Part shown: positions 9,442 through 18,691 of the stretch, in pieces
How the letters are laid out: every line of letters begins with the position of its first letter
How positions within the stretch are numbered: position 1 is the stretch's first letter
Assembly (NCBI GenBank): GCA_003599865.1
Contig: QZKS01000050.1
Location: 62,001-126,000 of the forward strand
Length of the DNA stretch: 64,000 nucleotides
Source of the DNA: Desulfobacteraceae bacterium
Lineage (GTDB): Bacteria > Desulfobacterota > Desulfobacteria > Desulfobacterales > SURF-7
Reading direction: 5' to 3'
Notes under the pieces: model-generated
Seen by the model: the letters and a program-made list of their open reading frames with translations, nothing else
The model's database searches: none
Told to the model about the DNA's origin: nothing
Position numbers and translations under genes: made by a program

Positions 9442-9717
9442 CTAACGCCACCGGAAACTGCTGATCACCAGCAAAAATACACCGATAATAGCAAACAGCA
9501 GAGAAAGAGGCGTTGTAACGATATAATCCATCACTTTAAACAAGGTATCGGATGGTATACCATCAATCCACGAAACAATATTTTTGTCCAGAACATCCAC
9601 CAGCAATATGGTTTTATAAGACGCTTTCGGTCCCATAACCGAAGATATCGCCTGATACCCGAAAGTCATTGCCGCGAGTATTAATGACAATATACCGGCG
9701 ATCGCAACCTTTGACAT
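9442..9717 (-). CDS. Small two-helix membrane protein
   Basis: 91 residues from ATG 9717, with AGGTGG about eight bases upstream. Two hydrophobic segments bracket a polar loop of about 35 residues: an N-terminal one (VAIAGILSLILAAMTFGY) and a C-terminal one (PLSLLFAIIGVFLLVISSF). No family recognised. It follows crcB on the same strand with a gap of about 40 bases and is probably co-transcribed with it. Confidence 0.65.
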   Translation of the reverse strand: MSKVAIAGILSLILAAMTFGYQAISSVMGPKASYKTILLVDVLDKNIVSWIDGIPSDTLFKVMDYIVTTPLSLLFAIIGVFLLVISSFRWR

Positions 9718-9759
9718 AGATGACACCACCTTTTCAATATGTGAAAAAGAACCGTTTGT

Positions 9760-10146
9760 TTATTTTCCGTGCAACATCGTCTGGGTGAACCAGATCCCGA
9801 TAAAAACCAGCATAATCCCTCCGATATTACTTACCGCAACATTCAGCGCGGCAACCATGATCGACCCGCTCCTTCCCGCCTGGAACGTTTCAAGAGCATA
9901 GGTGGAGAAAGTCGTTAAGGCTCCGATAAAACCGGTCACAAAAAAAAGCCGCCCCGTAGGACTGAACAGCTGTGTTTTATCTGCCATGGCAAGGGCGACT
10001 CCGATCAGAAAACACCCGATAAAATTCGCCAGCAAGGTTCCAACCGGAAATCGTGCCCCGAAATATTTTCCGGCTGTCACGGCAATACTGTATCGGCATA
10101 ATGCGCCAAGGCTGCCGCCAATCATAATCGCAATCAATTTCGTCAT
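9760..10146 (-). CDS. crcB: Fluoride exporter CrcB/Fluc
   Basis: Four-helix inner-membrane fluoride channel acting as an antiparallel dimer. Family motifs: GGSLGALCRY at the N-terminus, TLLANFIGCFLIG (the central Asn pore region) and GFIGALTTFSTYALET with the Phe and Thr residues of the fluoride path. 128 residues, the usual single-domain length, so a homodimer is expected. No recognisable fluoride riboswitch lies in the 140 bases upstream. Confidence 0.93.
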   Translation of the reverse strand: MTKLIAIMIGGSLGALCRYSIAVTAGKYFGARFPVGTLLANFIGCFLIGVALAMADKTQLFSPTGRLFFVTGFIGALTTFSTYALETFQAGRSGSIMVAALNVAVSNIGGIMLVFIGIWFTQTMLHGK

Positions 10147-10286
10147 ATCCCTCTAATGTGAATCCGTCTATTATCCATGAGAAATCATCAACATGTCATG
10201 TCCAACGCAGTGTTCCATATCATCATCTGAAAGGCAGTGCAAATCAATATAAAAAGATCTTATCGATACTGATAGTTATGGTTTTT

Positions 10287-11336
10287 TTATGGTTTCATGG
10301 AGATAGGGGACTCCCAGCGAAAACCGTCTTGCCTGAAAACAATTTTGCATGCGGCAACAATCTGGGGATCATATAACTTCCCGCTGTTCTCCTCGATTTC
10401 AGCAAGGGCTGCTTCCAGCCCCAGGGCCGGACGGTATGGACGGAAAGAGCTTTGCGCTTCCGTAACATCGGCTACGGCGAGAATTCTGGCCTCCAGCATG
10501 ATTTGCGTGCCGATCAGCCCGAGCGGATAACCGGAGCCATCCATTCGTTCATGATGCTGCAGCACGATATCGGCCACCGGCATGGGAAAAGGAATGGTTT
10601 TTAACAGTTCATATCCAATTTTCGGATGGATTTTCAGCAGCTCACGCTCTGTTTCCAGAAGGTCGCCGGGACGATTGATGACCGCAAGGGGAATCCGTAT
10701 TTTCCCGATATCATGAAGGATACCGGCAAGCTCGATGGCCCGGATCGTTTCCAAAGGCAAAGCCATGTGCCGTGCGATAGCGCCGGCCAGAGAAGACACC
10801 CGCTGCTGATGTCCGGCTGTGTATGGGTCACGTATCTCTGCCATTAACGTGATCACGGAAATCGTGGCATTCAGCATCTGACGAATTTCCGCTGTTTTTT
10901 GAGCCACGGTTTCCGACAAATTGCTATTCTGCTCCGCAAGCTGTTTTTGAACGGTTTTCAAAGCCAGGTGCGTGCGGATACGTATCCGCACCTCTTCTGC
11001 AATAAACGGTTTGGTGATATAATCGACTGCACCCATTTCAAAGCCCCGGGTCTTTCGTTGGATATCGTCCAGGGCCGTAATAAATATCACCGGAATATCT
11101 CGAAAAGCCGGATCCGCCTTTAATCGTTCACAGACTTCAAACCCGCTCATTTCCGGCATCATGATATCCAGCAGAACCATATCCGGCTTTTCCCGCCGGA
11201 TGTAATCCAATGCTTTCAGACCGCTTTTCGCGATTCCAAGCCGGTAATCGTTTTCGAGGGTATTGACCAATACATCGAGATTGGTCGGATTATCGTCAAC
11301 AATCAATATCAATTCCTTATCCGACATTTCCGGCAT
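10287..11336 (-). CDS. Response regulator with HD-GYP phosphodiesterase domain
   Basis: Probable c-di-GMP phosphodiesterase controlled by phosphorylation. Receiver domain at residues 8-125 with the acidic pair DD near 14, phospho-acceptor Asp57 in VLLDIMMPEM and Lys109 in ITKPF; a short coiled coil (130-155); then an HD-GYP domain with catalytic HD at 208-209 (LHDIGK), HHE at 261-263 and an intact GYP at 269-271. The start overlaps the end of the hybrid kinase gene by 20 bases (GGAGG three bases upstream), so the two are translationally coupled and the kinase is the likely phosphodonor. A second ATG at 11327 is possible. Confidence 0.92.
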   Translation of the reverse strand: MPEMSDKELILIVDDNPTNLDVLVNTLENDYRLGIAKSGLKALDYIRREKPDMVLLDIMMPEMSGFEVCERLKADPAFRDIPVIFITALDDIQRKTRGFEMGAVDYITKPFIAEEVRIRIRTHLALKTVQKQLAEQNSNLSETVAQKTAEIRQMLNATISVITLMAEIRDPYTAGHQQRVSSLAGAIARHMALPLETIRAIELAGILHDIGKIRIPLAVINRPGDLLETERELLKIHPKIGYELLKTIPFPMPVADIVLQHHERMDGSGYPLGLIGTQIMLEARILAVADVTEAQSSFRPYRPALGLEAALAEIEENSGKLYDPQIVAACKIVFRQDGFRWESPISMKP

Positions 11337-14300
11337 TTTCCTCCCGGATCATCTCTTGGACAATCACCACAGCATCTTCATAATCATATGTATCGATCCG
11401 ATGTTCAAGCATCTCATAAGCATTCGCATGCAACATCGTCTTCAGTCTGGAGAGGTATTCGCGACAGCTTTTGGGATCCGATCTTTCCAGTACGTCCAGC
11501 AGTTGCCCAAGCAATACGATCCGTTCCTTGAAATCCCCTCGGAAAACCTGTTCAAATGCCGAAGAATCGGATACGGCTGCTGCCGTTTGCGAGGAAGCGA
11601 TACGATCGATCGTTGTCATTACAGTATTCAGGGCCGCACACAATCGGTCGCACGCGTCTGATATTTCCGTTTCCGCAGGTTGGCTCCGAAGTTTGTTTTC
11701 CAGATCTTCCGCTGCCGACATCACATCGACGGCCCCGATATTCGCACTGCTGCCCTTGAGGTTATGGGCGAGCAGGCTTAATTGTTCCCAATCCTTTTCA
11801 TTCTTTGCGGTTTCTATTGCGGCACCTGTGTTCCGGTTATGGGTCGAAAATCCATTGACGATTTTAAGATATACGGCCGGTTCCAGTTGGGTTGCGGCAA
11901 GGGTTTCCCGAATATGCAGCCCCTCCGCCCGATCCGGCAAGCTCTCCGGATGGGGCGAAAATGAATTTTCTTCGGCAGGTGCCGATGCCAGGGCAGGATT
12001 CCTGTTTTTCAAAAGTCGCCACAGCAATTGAAACAATCGCGCCTGGTGGATCGGTTTTGAGATATACCCGTCCATTCCGGCTTGGATGCATTTTTCTTCA
12101 TCACCCCGCATGGCATGCGCCGTCATGGCGATAATGGGCAGTGCGTTCATTCCCAAATCCCGGCGTATCCGGCGCGTGGCCTCATAACCGTTCATTTCCG
12201 GCATTTGGATATCCATCAAAACTGCATCGAATGCCTGTGCGCGCAGTTTTTCCAATGCCATCCGGCCGTTTTCAGCTATCTCCGCAGAAATTCCGGCGCT
12301 TTCTAAGATTGCAACTGCAATTTCACTGTTGGTAGGATTGTCTTCCACGACCAGAATATGGAACCCATTCAGCTGCCGTTTGTATATCGTTGCATCCGTG
12401 CCGATGCCATCGTTCATCAATCGCTTCTTGTCGGTCTGCCGACCGAAAACATCCATGATGGCATTATACAGGGTTGAGGAGTATATGGGTTTTGTCAAAA
12501 AACAGCCGATACCGATTTTTTCAGCTGCCTTTCGTTCCGCATCTTTTCCAAATGCGGTCATCATAATGATCGGAATATCGGATTTACAAACGGTTCGAAT
12601 TTGACGGGCGGTTTCCAGCCCATCCATTCCCGGCATCCGCCAGTCGACAATTGCCAGCCCGATCGGCTGGTCATTCGCTTTATGTTCCTGTATTTTCGCA
12701 ATGGCCTCGCTGCCGGACACGGCTGTTTCGGATGTAAAATCAAATGATGCAATCATCCGGCTCACCAGTGACAGGCTCTCCCGGCAGTCATCCACGACCA
12801 GAACACGCAAACGCCGCAATTCCAAAGGTGGATTGAACTTCCCGGAAACATCCACCGGCCGGCAATCAATCCTGATGGTAAAATAAAAAGTACTGCCGGA
12901 ACCGACTGTGCTTTCCACCCAGATCCGGCCCGCCATCATCTCCACCAGCCGCTTACAAATACTCAACCCCAACCCGGTACCCTCGTATCGCCGCGTATCC
13001 GAGGCATCCGCCTGGGTAAATGGCTGAAACAGCCGTTCCAGATAGGATGACGGAATGCCCACACCGGTGTCTTGTACCTGAAATTGCAGTTCCACGTTTT
13101 GGGATGAGGAATCGGTCATCTTCACGACAATTAAAATAAAACCGCCGTTTTCCGTGAATTTGACCGAGTTCCCTACCAGATTGGTCAAAATCTGCTGCAG
13201 TCGCATGGGATCACCGATCAAAGCGCGGGGTGTTTCCGGATGGATATCCACCAGCAGTTCAATTCCTTTTTCCGAAGCGCTGTTGAAAAACAGATTGACT
13301 ACCCTGTCCAGCAGTTCGTCCAGCATAAAAGGTTTGGCATCCATGCTCATCTTGCCGGCTTCAATTTTTGAAAAATCCAGAATATCATTGATCAATCCCA
13401 GCAGGGAATGAGCACTCGTGTGAATAATTTTCACATACCGTTCAACCTTCGGCGGCAGTGTTTCACCCATGGCCAATTCTGCTGCCGCTATCACACCATT
13501 CATCGGTGTACGGATTTCATGGCTCATATTGGCCAGAAATTCACTTTTGGCCCGCGTGGCCGCTTCAGCAATTTCCTTGGCATCTTTCAAAGCCTCGTCT
13601 GTTTTGCGACGCACAGCGATCTCATCTTTCAAACGGCGATGGGAGTCCCGGATTTTGCGGTTCAACCGCAGAATAACCGCAACCGATACAGCAGAACCGA
13701 TGCAGGCCAGTGCCGCCGCCAACAGCCATCGCCAGTAAGACTGAATGACATCTCTTACCGATATCTTCCCCAGGTTCTCATACGGTCCCACTTTCAGGAA
13801 CCGGAGACATTCATGAACCGTCTGATAGTTCGCCGGTATGGTCCAGCCTGCATATCGCGCCGCTTTGGCGGCAGGGCTGTCCGGCTCCATCTGCAAAAGA
13901 GCGACGGTTATCTTTTCCGCCAGGCCATCGGCCGTTGATTGCATTTTCGCCATAGGCCATTCCGGATACAGGCGGGTGGAACACAAAAACGGCATCGGAT
14001 CTTCTTTCGGCGTTGCCCGATCGAGGATCGAAAAATCATCCAGATGAATTTTCCCCTCTGCTGCCAGCTGTTCAAGAATATCCGTACGAACGCTGCCCGC
14101 ATCCACCTGACCGCTGGAAACAGCAAGCACCACTTCCTCATGGGTAAGCCCGAAACGTAACGAACTAAAATCACGATAGGGGTCGATCTCCCTCTCTTTC
14201 AACTCCCGCCAGACGATCCGCCATCCACCCAATGAAAATTCATTGGCTGCCATGAAGCGTTTCCCTTTCAGATCCTCCCAGGTGGCGATATCGGTACGGC

Positions 14301-14688
14301 GCTTTAACCAAAAAATTACACCGCCGTATGACTTGCATATTCCATTGGAACAACGGTTTTTCAATGTCGCAATCCGGTTGGCTCCATACCAGCGCTCCAG
14401 CTCAACATAAAAAGATGGATTGGCAAGAATAAAATCAACGGAACCGCTTTTCACGGCAGTATAAATACGGTCATAGGACAACGGTATGATTTCGAAGTGC
14501 AATCCCTGAATACTGTCTTCCAGATACTGTGCTGTAGGCTGCCATTCTTCCAGGCACTCCTGAACGGACATTTTGGCGAGGACACCGATCCGAACAACAC
14601 CGCCGCCATGATCTGCCCATACCGGCCGAATGCCTGAAACAGATACGACAATAAAAAGGATGACGAGATTCTGTTTTATCATTTTCAT
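11317..14688 (-). CDS. Hybrid sensor histidine kinase with PhnD-like periplasmic sensor, two receivers and HPt
   Basis: Phosphorelay kinase of about 1120 residues. Order from the N-terminus: signal peptide, periplasmic binding domain resembling PhnD/phosphonate-binding proteins (VRIGVLAKMSVQECLEEW onward, ~270 residues), one membrane helix (WLLAAALACIGSAVSVAVI), linker, HisKA with phospho-His in NMSHEIRTPMNG, HATPase with DTGVGIP and GTGLGLSI, receiver 1 (IVDWRMPGMDG), receiver 2 (LMDIQMPEMNG) and an HPt domain with LLAHNLKGSSANIG. I place the start at ATG 14688 because a normal signal peptide follows directly; the frame is open to an ATG at 14790, and neither start has a good ribosome site. 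The ligand is unknown. It is coupled to the downstream HD-GYP regulator. Confidence 0.9.
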   Translation of the reverse strand: MKMIKQNLVILFIVVSVSGIRPVWADHGGGVVRIGVLAKMSVQECLEEWQPTAQYLEDSIQGLHFEIIPLSYDRIYTAVKSGSVDFILANPSFYVELERWYGANRIATLKNRCSNGICKSYGGVIFWLKRRTDIATWEDLKGKRFMAANEFSLGGWRIVWRELKEREIDPYRDFSSLRFGLTHEEVVLAVSSGQVDAGSVRTDILEQLAAEGKIHLDDFSILDRATPKEDPMPFLCSTRLYPEWPMAKMQSTADGLAEKITVALLQMEPDSPAAKAARYAGWTIPANYQTVHECLRFLKVGPYENLGKISVRDVIQSYWRWLLAAALACIGSAVSVAVILRLNRKIRDSHRRLKDEIAVRRKTDEALKDAKEIAEAATRAKSEFLANMSHEIRTPMNGVIAAAELAMGETLPPKVERYVKIIHTSAHSLLGLINDILDFSKIEAGKMSMDAKPFMLDELLDRVVNLFFNSASEKGIELLVDIHPETPRALIGDPMRLQQILTNLVGNSVKFTENGGFILIVVKMTDSSSQNVELQFQVQDTGVGIPSSYLERLFQPFTQADASDTRRYEGTGLGLSICKRLVEMMAGRIWVESTVGSGSTFYFTIRIDCRPVDVSGKFNPPLELRRLRVLVVDDCRESLSLVSRMIASFDFTSETAVSGSEAIAKIQEHKANDQPIGLAIVDWRMPGMDGLETARQIRTVCKSDIPIIMMTAFGKDAERKAAEKIGIGCFLTKPIYSSTLYNAIMDVFGRQTDKKRLMNDGIGTDATIYKRQLNGFHILVVEDNPTNSEIAVAILESAGISAEIAENGRMALEKLRAQAFDAVLMDIQMPEMNGYEATRRIRRDLGMNALPIIAMTAHAMRGDEEKCIQAGMDGYISKPIHQARLFQLLWRLLKNRNPALASAPAEENSFSPHPESLPDRAEGLHIRETLAATQLEPAVYLKIVNGFSTHNRNTGAAIETAKNEKDWEQLSLLAHNLKGSSANIGAVDVMSAAEDLENKLRSQPAETEISDACDRLCAALNTVMTTIDRIASSQTAAAVSDSSAFEQVFRGDFKERIVLLGQLLDVLERSDPKSCREYLSRLKTMLHANAYEMLEHRIDTYDYEDAVVIVQEMIREENAGNVG

Positions 14689-14876
14689 CCGCAACATAAG
14701 GGCAAATCCAATCCGTGTCTGCAATTTTCCTGAATAGGCGACACCTTGAAGCAGCAAGGATAATGCCAATCTCGAATCAAAAAAAGACATATAATTTCAA
14801 ATAATTGTTAACAAAAAAAGTGTCGGTGTTTCCCGTATTGTCAATTTATTTGATGGCGTGTAAAAAAAGCGGACCT

Positions 14877-15872
14877 TTATTCTGATGGTTTTAATTTCAC
14901 CTCAACTCTGCGGTTCTTCTGTTTATTTTCCTTTCCCTTGTTGGGCGCAATGGGGGTGCTTTCACCGTATCCCTTTGTCTGAATGGCAAGCCCCTGCAGA
15001 TTATAATGCTTCATAAGATATGCTTTTACAGACTCAGCCCGCTTTTTGCTGAGTTTCAGATTGTATTTTTTCGATCCATCCGAATCAGTATGACCGTTGA
15101 TCAAAAGCGTTTTTCCATTTGGCTTCAGGCTGACCAGCGCTTTGCCCAGTTCCTGAACCAGAGGTATTGAATACTTTCGAATTTTAGCAGAATTCACATC
15201 AAACTCGATGTTCAGATTCACACCTTGTCCCGAGCCATCCGGATGCAACCTTTTGGATATCCCGTCTGCGGTTGTTTCAAATCCATCCTTGCCGCTCCTT
15301 TTTTCCACTTGCGGCTCCGGAGAGGGGGCCAGCTTTAAAAGCTCATCGGAACCGAATACGATCTTTTTTACTTTTTGTATATCCAGAAAGGCCTCCCGCC
15401 ACCATTTGTTGTAACTATCATATTCCAGTATGGTCAGCCGGCTTGTTGGCTGGTCATGGCCAATATATTGGAGAAGTGTGGCATCTGATGTCTTGATCTG
15501 TTTCCCTTTTTTCGGGGTGATAATCATGGCACCATGATCATAACCATCCAGATCCGGACTTATCAGTTCAATGGAATGAATATTTTTGATAATCTGCTCC
15601 CAATCAAAAACATATTTATTGTTACCCTGATAAAAAACTAGTGCGTCAATGGACAGGGATTTGAGCTGAACATACCGGTTTAACGTGGTGAACATGCCGT
15701 CCTGATCCGTAACGGCACCTTGAAGATCAGGCGTTGTAATCACAGATCCATCTCTCAGCAACACGGAAATACGATTATGCCTGTTCTTCTCACCGGATAC
15801 GGCAGAATCCGGATGAAACAGCCCCATGAACAGTACTGCCAGAAGAAAAACACTTTTTTTGCGCATTTTCAT
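14877..15872 (-). CDS. OmpA-family cell-envelope protein
   Basis: Secreted or outer-membrane-associated protein of about 331 residues. A signal peptide (VFLLAVLFMGLF) is followed by about 190 residues of unrecognised sequence containing segments such as ISVLLRDGSVITTPDLQG that suggest a short beta domain, a basic Pro-rich linker, and a C-terminal OmpA peptidoglycan-binding domain with INGHTDSDGSKKYN and LSKKRAESVKAYL. ATG 15872 follows AGGG by about five bases; ATG 15866 is equally possible. It should tether the envelope to peptidoglycan through the OmpA domain. Confidence 0.82.
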   Translation of the reverse strand: MKMRKKSVFLLAVLFMGLFHPDSAVSGEKNRHNRISVLLRDGSVITTPDLQGAVTDQDGMFTTLNRYVQLKSLSIDALVFYQGNNKYVFDWEQIIKNIHSIELISPDLDGYDHGAMIITPKKGKQIKTSDATLLQYIGHDQPTSRLTILEYDSYNKWWREAFLDIQKVKKIVFGSDELLKLAPSPEPQVEKRSGKDGFETTADGISKRLHPDGSGQGVNLNIEFDVNSAKIRKYSIPLVQELGKALVSLKPNGKTLLINGHTDSDGSKKYNLKLSKKRAESVKAYLMKHYNLQGLAIQTKGYGESTPIAPNKGKENKQKNRRVEVKLKPSE

Positions 15873-15906
15873 TCCTGCCCTTTTCTCAAATTTGACCAAT
15901 GTTCAT

Positions 15907-17196
15907 TCACGAATTCATGATGTCTTCAATTTCCGAAGGATCGGAAGGTATGTTTCGGGTCAGGTCTACCGGCCCTTTTTCCGTGATCAGGATATCATTT
16001 TCAATACGTACCCCGATTTTTTCTTCCCGAACATAGATTCCGGGTTCACACGTCAACACCATTCCATTTTCAAATGCCCGATGCCTGTCACCTATGTCAT
16101 GGACCGACAGGCCCAGATGATGAGAAATTCCATGCATGAAGTACTTTTTATATGCCGGGTTTTCATCCTCCTCCCTGCTGATATCCTTTGATGTCAACAG
16201 GCCAAGCTGAATCAGCTCCTTTTCCACGATCTTGCCGACCTCTTTATGATACCGGTGAAAGGTGTTTCCCGGAATCAGCATTTGGATGGCCTGTTTCTGA
16301 ATCCGATGAACCGCCTCATAGATCTTTCGCTGTCTTTTTGAAAATTTGCCGCTGACCGGTATGGTTCGTGTGACATCGGAAGCATAATTGGCGTATTCCG
16401 CCCCGAAATCCATCAGCAGGACATCCCCCTTCCTGCACTGCCGGTTGTTCTCAATATAATGAAGAATGCAGGAATTTGCTCCCGAAGCAATAATGGAAGG
16501 GAAGGCCGGACCCCTTGAACGGTTTCTGATCAATTCATGAATAATTTCCGCTTCAACCTCAAACTCCCGGATTCCCGGTTTTACGACCTTCAGTACCCTC
16601 AGGAATGCCTTTTCGGCGATTCTGCAGGCTTCTTTGATCAGGTCTACTTCCATCACGGATTTGATGGATCGCAAATCCTGCATAATCGGCGCCAGTCGTT
16701 CATATTGATGCAATGGATAGGCTTCCCGGCACCATTTCAAAAATCGAATATCCCTGGTCTCAACCGTCATATCCGCCCTTGCGTGCTCATTGGTGTTCAG
16801 ATAGATCCGTTCGGATTCCAATACCATGGACCGAAATATCTTTTGAAAATCTTCCATCCAATAGACCGTCCGTATCCCGGAAATGGAGGTTCCTTGTTCC
16901 CGGGTGAGCTTATTTCCTTCCCAGATTGCGATAACGTCACTGGTCTTTCGGATAAACAATACTTCCCTGTATTTTTTTTCTTTGGCATCCGGGCAGATCA
17001 TCAAAACTGTGTCTTCCTGATCAATTCCAGATAAATAGAAAAGATCCGGATGTTGAACAAAGGGATGGGTACCATCCGCACTTGTGGGCATCATGTCGTT
17101 TGAATGAAAAACAGCAATGGCATTTTGTTTTAATTTTTTTGCGAAACGTTCTCTGTTTCCGGCAAATAAAGAGGAATCAATCGGTAAGTATCTCAT
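15907..17196 (-). CDS. pepP: Xaa-Pro aminopeptidase (aminopeptidase P, M24B)
   Basis: Cleaves N-terminal residues preceding proline. The N-terminal AMP_N domain (residues ~5-150, starting RYLPIDSSLFAGNRERF) is followed by a pita-bread catalytic domain with the five metal ligands: Asp in LLMDFGAEY, Asp in YASDVTRT, His in HGISHHLGL, Glu in CEPGIY and Glu in RIENDILI. 429 residues, similar to E. coli PepP. It is divergent from alr. Confidence 0.93.
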   Translation of the reverse strand: MRYLPIDSSLFAGNRERFAKKLKQNAIAVFHSNDMMPTSADGTHPFVQHPDLFYLSGIDQEDTVLMICPDAKEKKYREVLFIRKTSDVIAIWEGNKLTREQGTSISGIRTVYWMEDFQKIFRSMVLESERIYLNTNEHARADMTVETRDIRFLKWCREAYPLHQYERLAPIMQDLRSIKSVMEVDLIKEACRIAEKAFLRVLKVVKPGIREFEVEAEIIHELIRNRSRGPAFPSIIASGANSCILHYIENNRQCRKGDVLLMDFGAEYANYASDVTRTIPVSGKFSKRQRKIYEAVHRIQKQAIQMLIPGNTFHRYHKEVGKIVEKELIQLGLLTSKDISREEDENPAYKKYFMHGISHHLGLSVHDIGDRHRAFENGMVLTCEPGIYVREEKIGVRIENDILITEKGPVDLTRNIPSDPSEIEDIMNS

Positions 17197-17306
17197 AATA
17201 ATGAAAAAACCTTATCCATTGGCAATGAAAATAAACAACCGGCATGCAGACATCAAATCGCCGACAGGCTTGATCCGCTACCCGGAAACAAATTGAAAGT
17301 ACCCTT

Positions 17307-17372
17307 AAAAGCAGGATCAATTTATAACATTATTGTATTGATATCAATGCCTGATTGCTCTATCCTGCTTTT
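17307..17372 (+). promoter_or_regulatory. Long inverted repeat upstream of alr
   Basis: A perfect 11-base inverted repeat, AAAAGCAGGAT (17307-17317) and ATCCTGCTTTT (17362-17372), encloses 44 bases that contain the 12-base palindrome ATTGATATCAAT (17337-17348). The right arm ends in a T-run, so in RNA this could fold as a terminator-like attenuator ahead of alr; as DNA it could be a two-site operator between pepP and alr. Which applies cannot be told from sequence. Confidence 0.45.
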
Positions 17373-17428
17373 TACGCTGAACCCACTTTGATCTATTAAA
17401 CCATATCAGAAAAAAACAGGAGGCCCCG

Positions 17429-18589
17429 TTGAGTATCATCGGCACCAGGGCTGAAATACATCTTGATGCAATTGCACATAACCTTCAGGAGCTGCGCAGG
17501 ATCACCCGTCCGGAATCAAGCATCATGGCGGTTGTCAAGGCTGATGGTTATGGACACGGTGCAATGGAGATTGCAAAAACCGCTCTTAATAAAGGCGCTA
17601 ACGCGCTTGGTGTGGCAAGACTGATTGAAGGAATCAAACTCAGAGAGTCCGGCATTGACAAACCGATTCTGATATTTGGTTATACGCCGCCGGATGACAC
17701 GGACAAACTGCTCTACTATAACCTGACACAAACCATTGGATATCCGGAACTTGCGGAACGCTATTCCCATGCTGCCGGAAAGCAGGGAGCCACCTTAAAA
17801 GCTCATTTAAAAATTGACTCGGGAATGGGAAGACTTGGCTTTTTAATTGATCCCCTGTCTGCAGAAAACCAGGAAAATATGTATTCGCGCTTGATCCAAA
17901 AAATTTCCGCCATCATCCGGCTGCCGCATCTTTTTATCGAGGGAATCTATACCCATTTTGCTTCTGCGGATCACAGGGACAAGACCATTGCGATCCGGCA
18001 ATTTGCATTATTTCGCAACCTGCTGGATCAGCTCTCCCGGACAACTTCCTTCCAAGCCATGATTCACCATGCAGCCAACAGTGCGGCAATCATTGACATG
18101 CCGGAAACCCACATGGATATGGTTCGGGCGGGGATTGCACTATACGGCTTATATCCGTCTCAGGAAATGGATCGGGAAAAAATTAACTTACGGCCCGTGA
18201 TGGAACTGAAAACCAACATCCTGCATCTGAAAAAGGTCCCCAAAGGTTTTTCCGTGAGTTATGGCGGTACATGGAAGGCCCCAAAACAAACCATCATTGC
18301 CACCATCCCCCTGGGCTATGCAGATGGTTACAGCAGGCTTCTCTCCTCCAAGGGGTTCATGCTGGTGTGCGGGAAAAAGGCCCCTGTTGTCGGAAGGGTG
18401 TGTATGGACCTGATCATGCTGGATGTCGGAGAAATACCGGAAGCATGTATCAATGACGAAGTGGTTGTTTTTGGAAAGCAGAACGCAGCAAGCATTGCCG
18501 TGGATGAAATTGCCGAAACCATCGGCACCATAAACTATGAAATCGTTTCCACCATTTCATCAAGGGTCCCAAGAATATTTCATGAGTAG
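17429..18589 (+). CDS. alr: Alanine racemase
   Basis: PLP enzyme making D-alanine for peptidoglycan. The PLP lysine is Lys37 in VVKADGYGHG, the SGMGRLGF motif is present, and the C-terminal half has the catalytic Tyr region VSYGGTW and GRVCMDLIMLD. 386 residues. The start is TTG at 17429, supported by AGGAGG about five bases upstream; no in-frame ATG precedes the conserved TRAEIHLDAIAHN. Confidence 0.95.
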   Translation: MSIIGTRAEIHLDAIAHNLQELRRITRPESSIMAVVKADGYGHGAMEIAKTALNKGANALGVARLIEGIKLRESGIDKPILIFGYTPPDDTDKLLYYNLTQTIGYPELAERYSHAAGKQGATLKAHLKIDSGMGRLGFLIDPLSAENQENMYSRLIQKISAIIRLPHLFIEGIYTHFASADHRDKTIAIRQFALFRNLLDQLSRTTSFQAMIHHAANSAAIIDMPETHMDMVRAGIALYGLYPSQEMDREKINLRPVMELKTNILHLKKVPKGFSVSYGGTWKAPKQTIIATIPLGYADGYSRLLSSKGFMLVCGKKAPVVGRVCMDLIMLDVGEIPEACINDEVVVFGKQNAASIAVDEIAETIGTINYEIVSTISSRVPRIFHE

Positions 18590-18615
18590 CTTCTATGAAC
18601 AGTCGAAAAAAAGCA

Positions 18616-18647
18616 GAGAGGCAGATTCCTTTCCGAATCTGCCTCTC
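18616..18647 (-). terminator. Rho-independent terminator of the PEP-CTERM gene
   Basis: A perfect 13-base stem (GAGAGGCAGATTC with GAATCTGCCTCTC) and a 6-base loop. On the minus strand it is followed after two bases by a run of seven T, so it terminates the leftward PEP-CTERM transcript. It may also stop the convergent alr transcript, but there is no T-run on that side. Confidence 0.85.
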
Positions 18648-18691
18648 CGTGCTATGTCTGATGATTAAAACAGACAGATAATTCTGCCGGA

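Noticed and set aside
10147-10286. Possible fluoride riboswitch upstream of crcB
   Set aside because: The conserved pseudoknot pattern of the crcB motif could not be found on the minus strand.
14805-14844. TTGACA box (14839-14844) as promoter of the hybrid kinase
   Set aside because: No acceptable -10 at 16-18 bases; kept only as a weak possibility.
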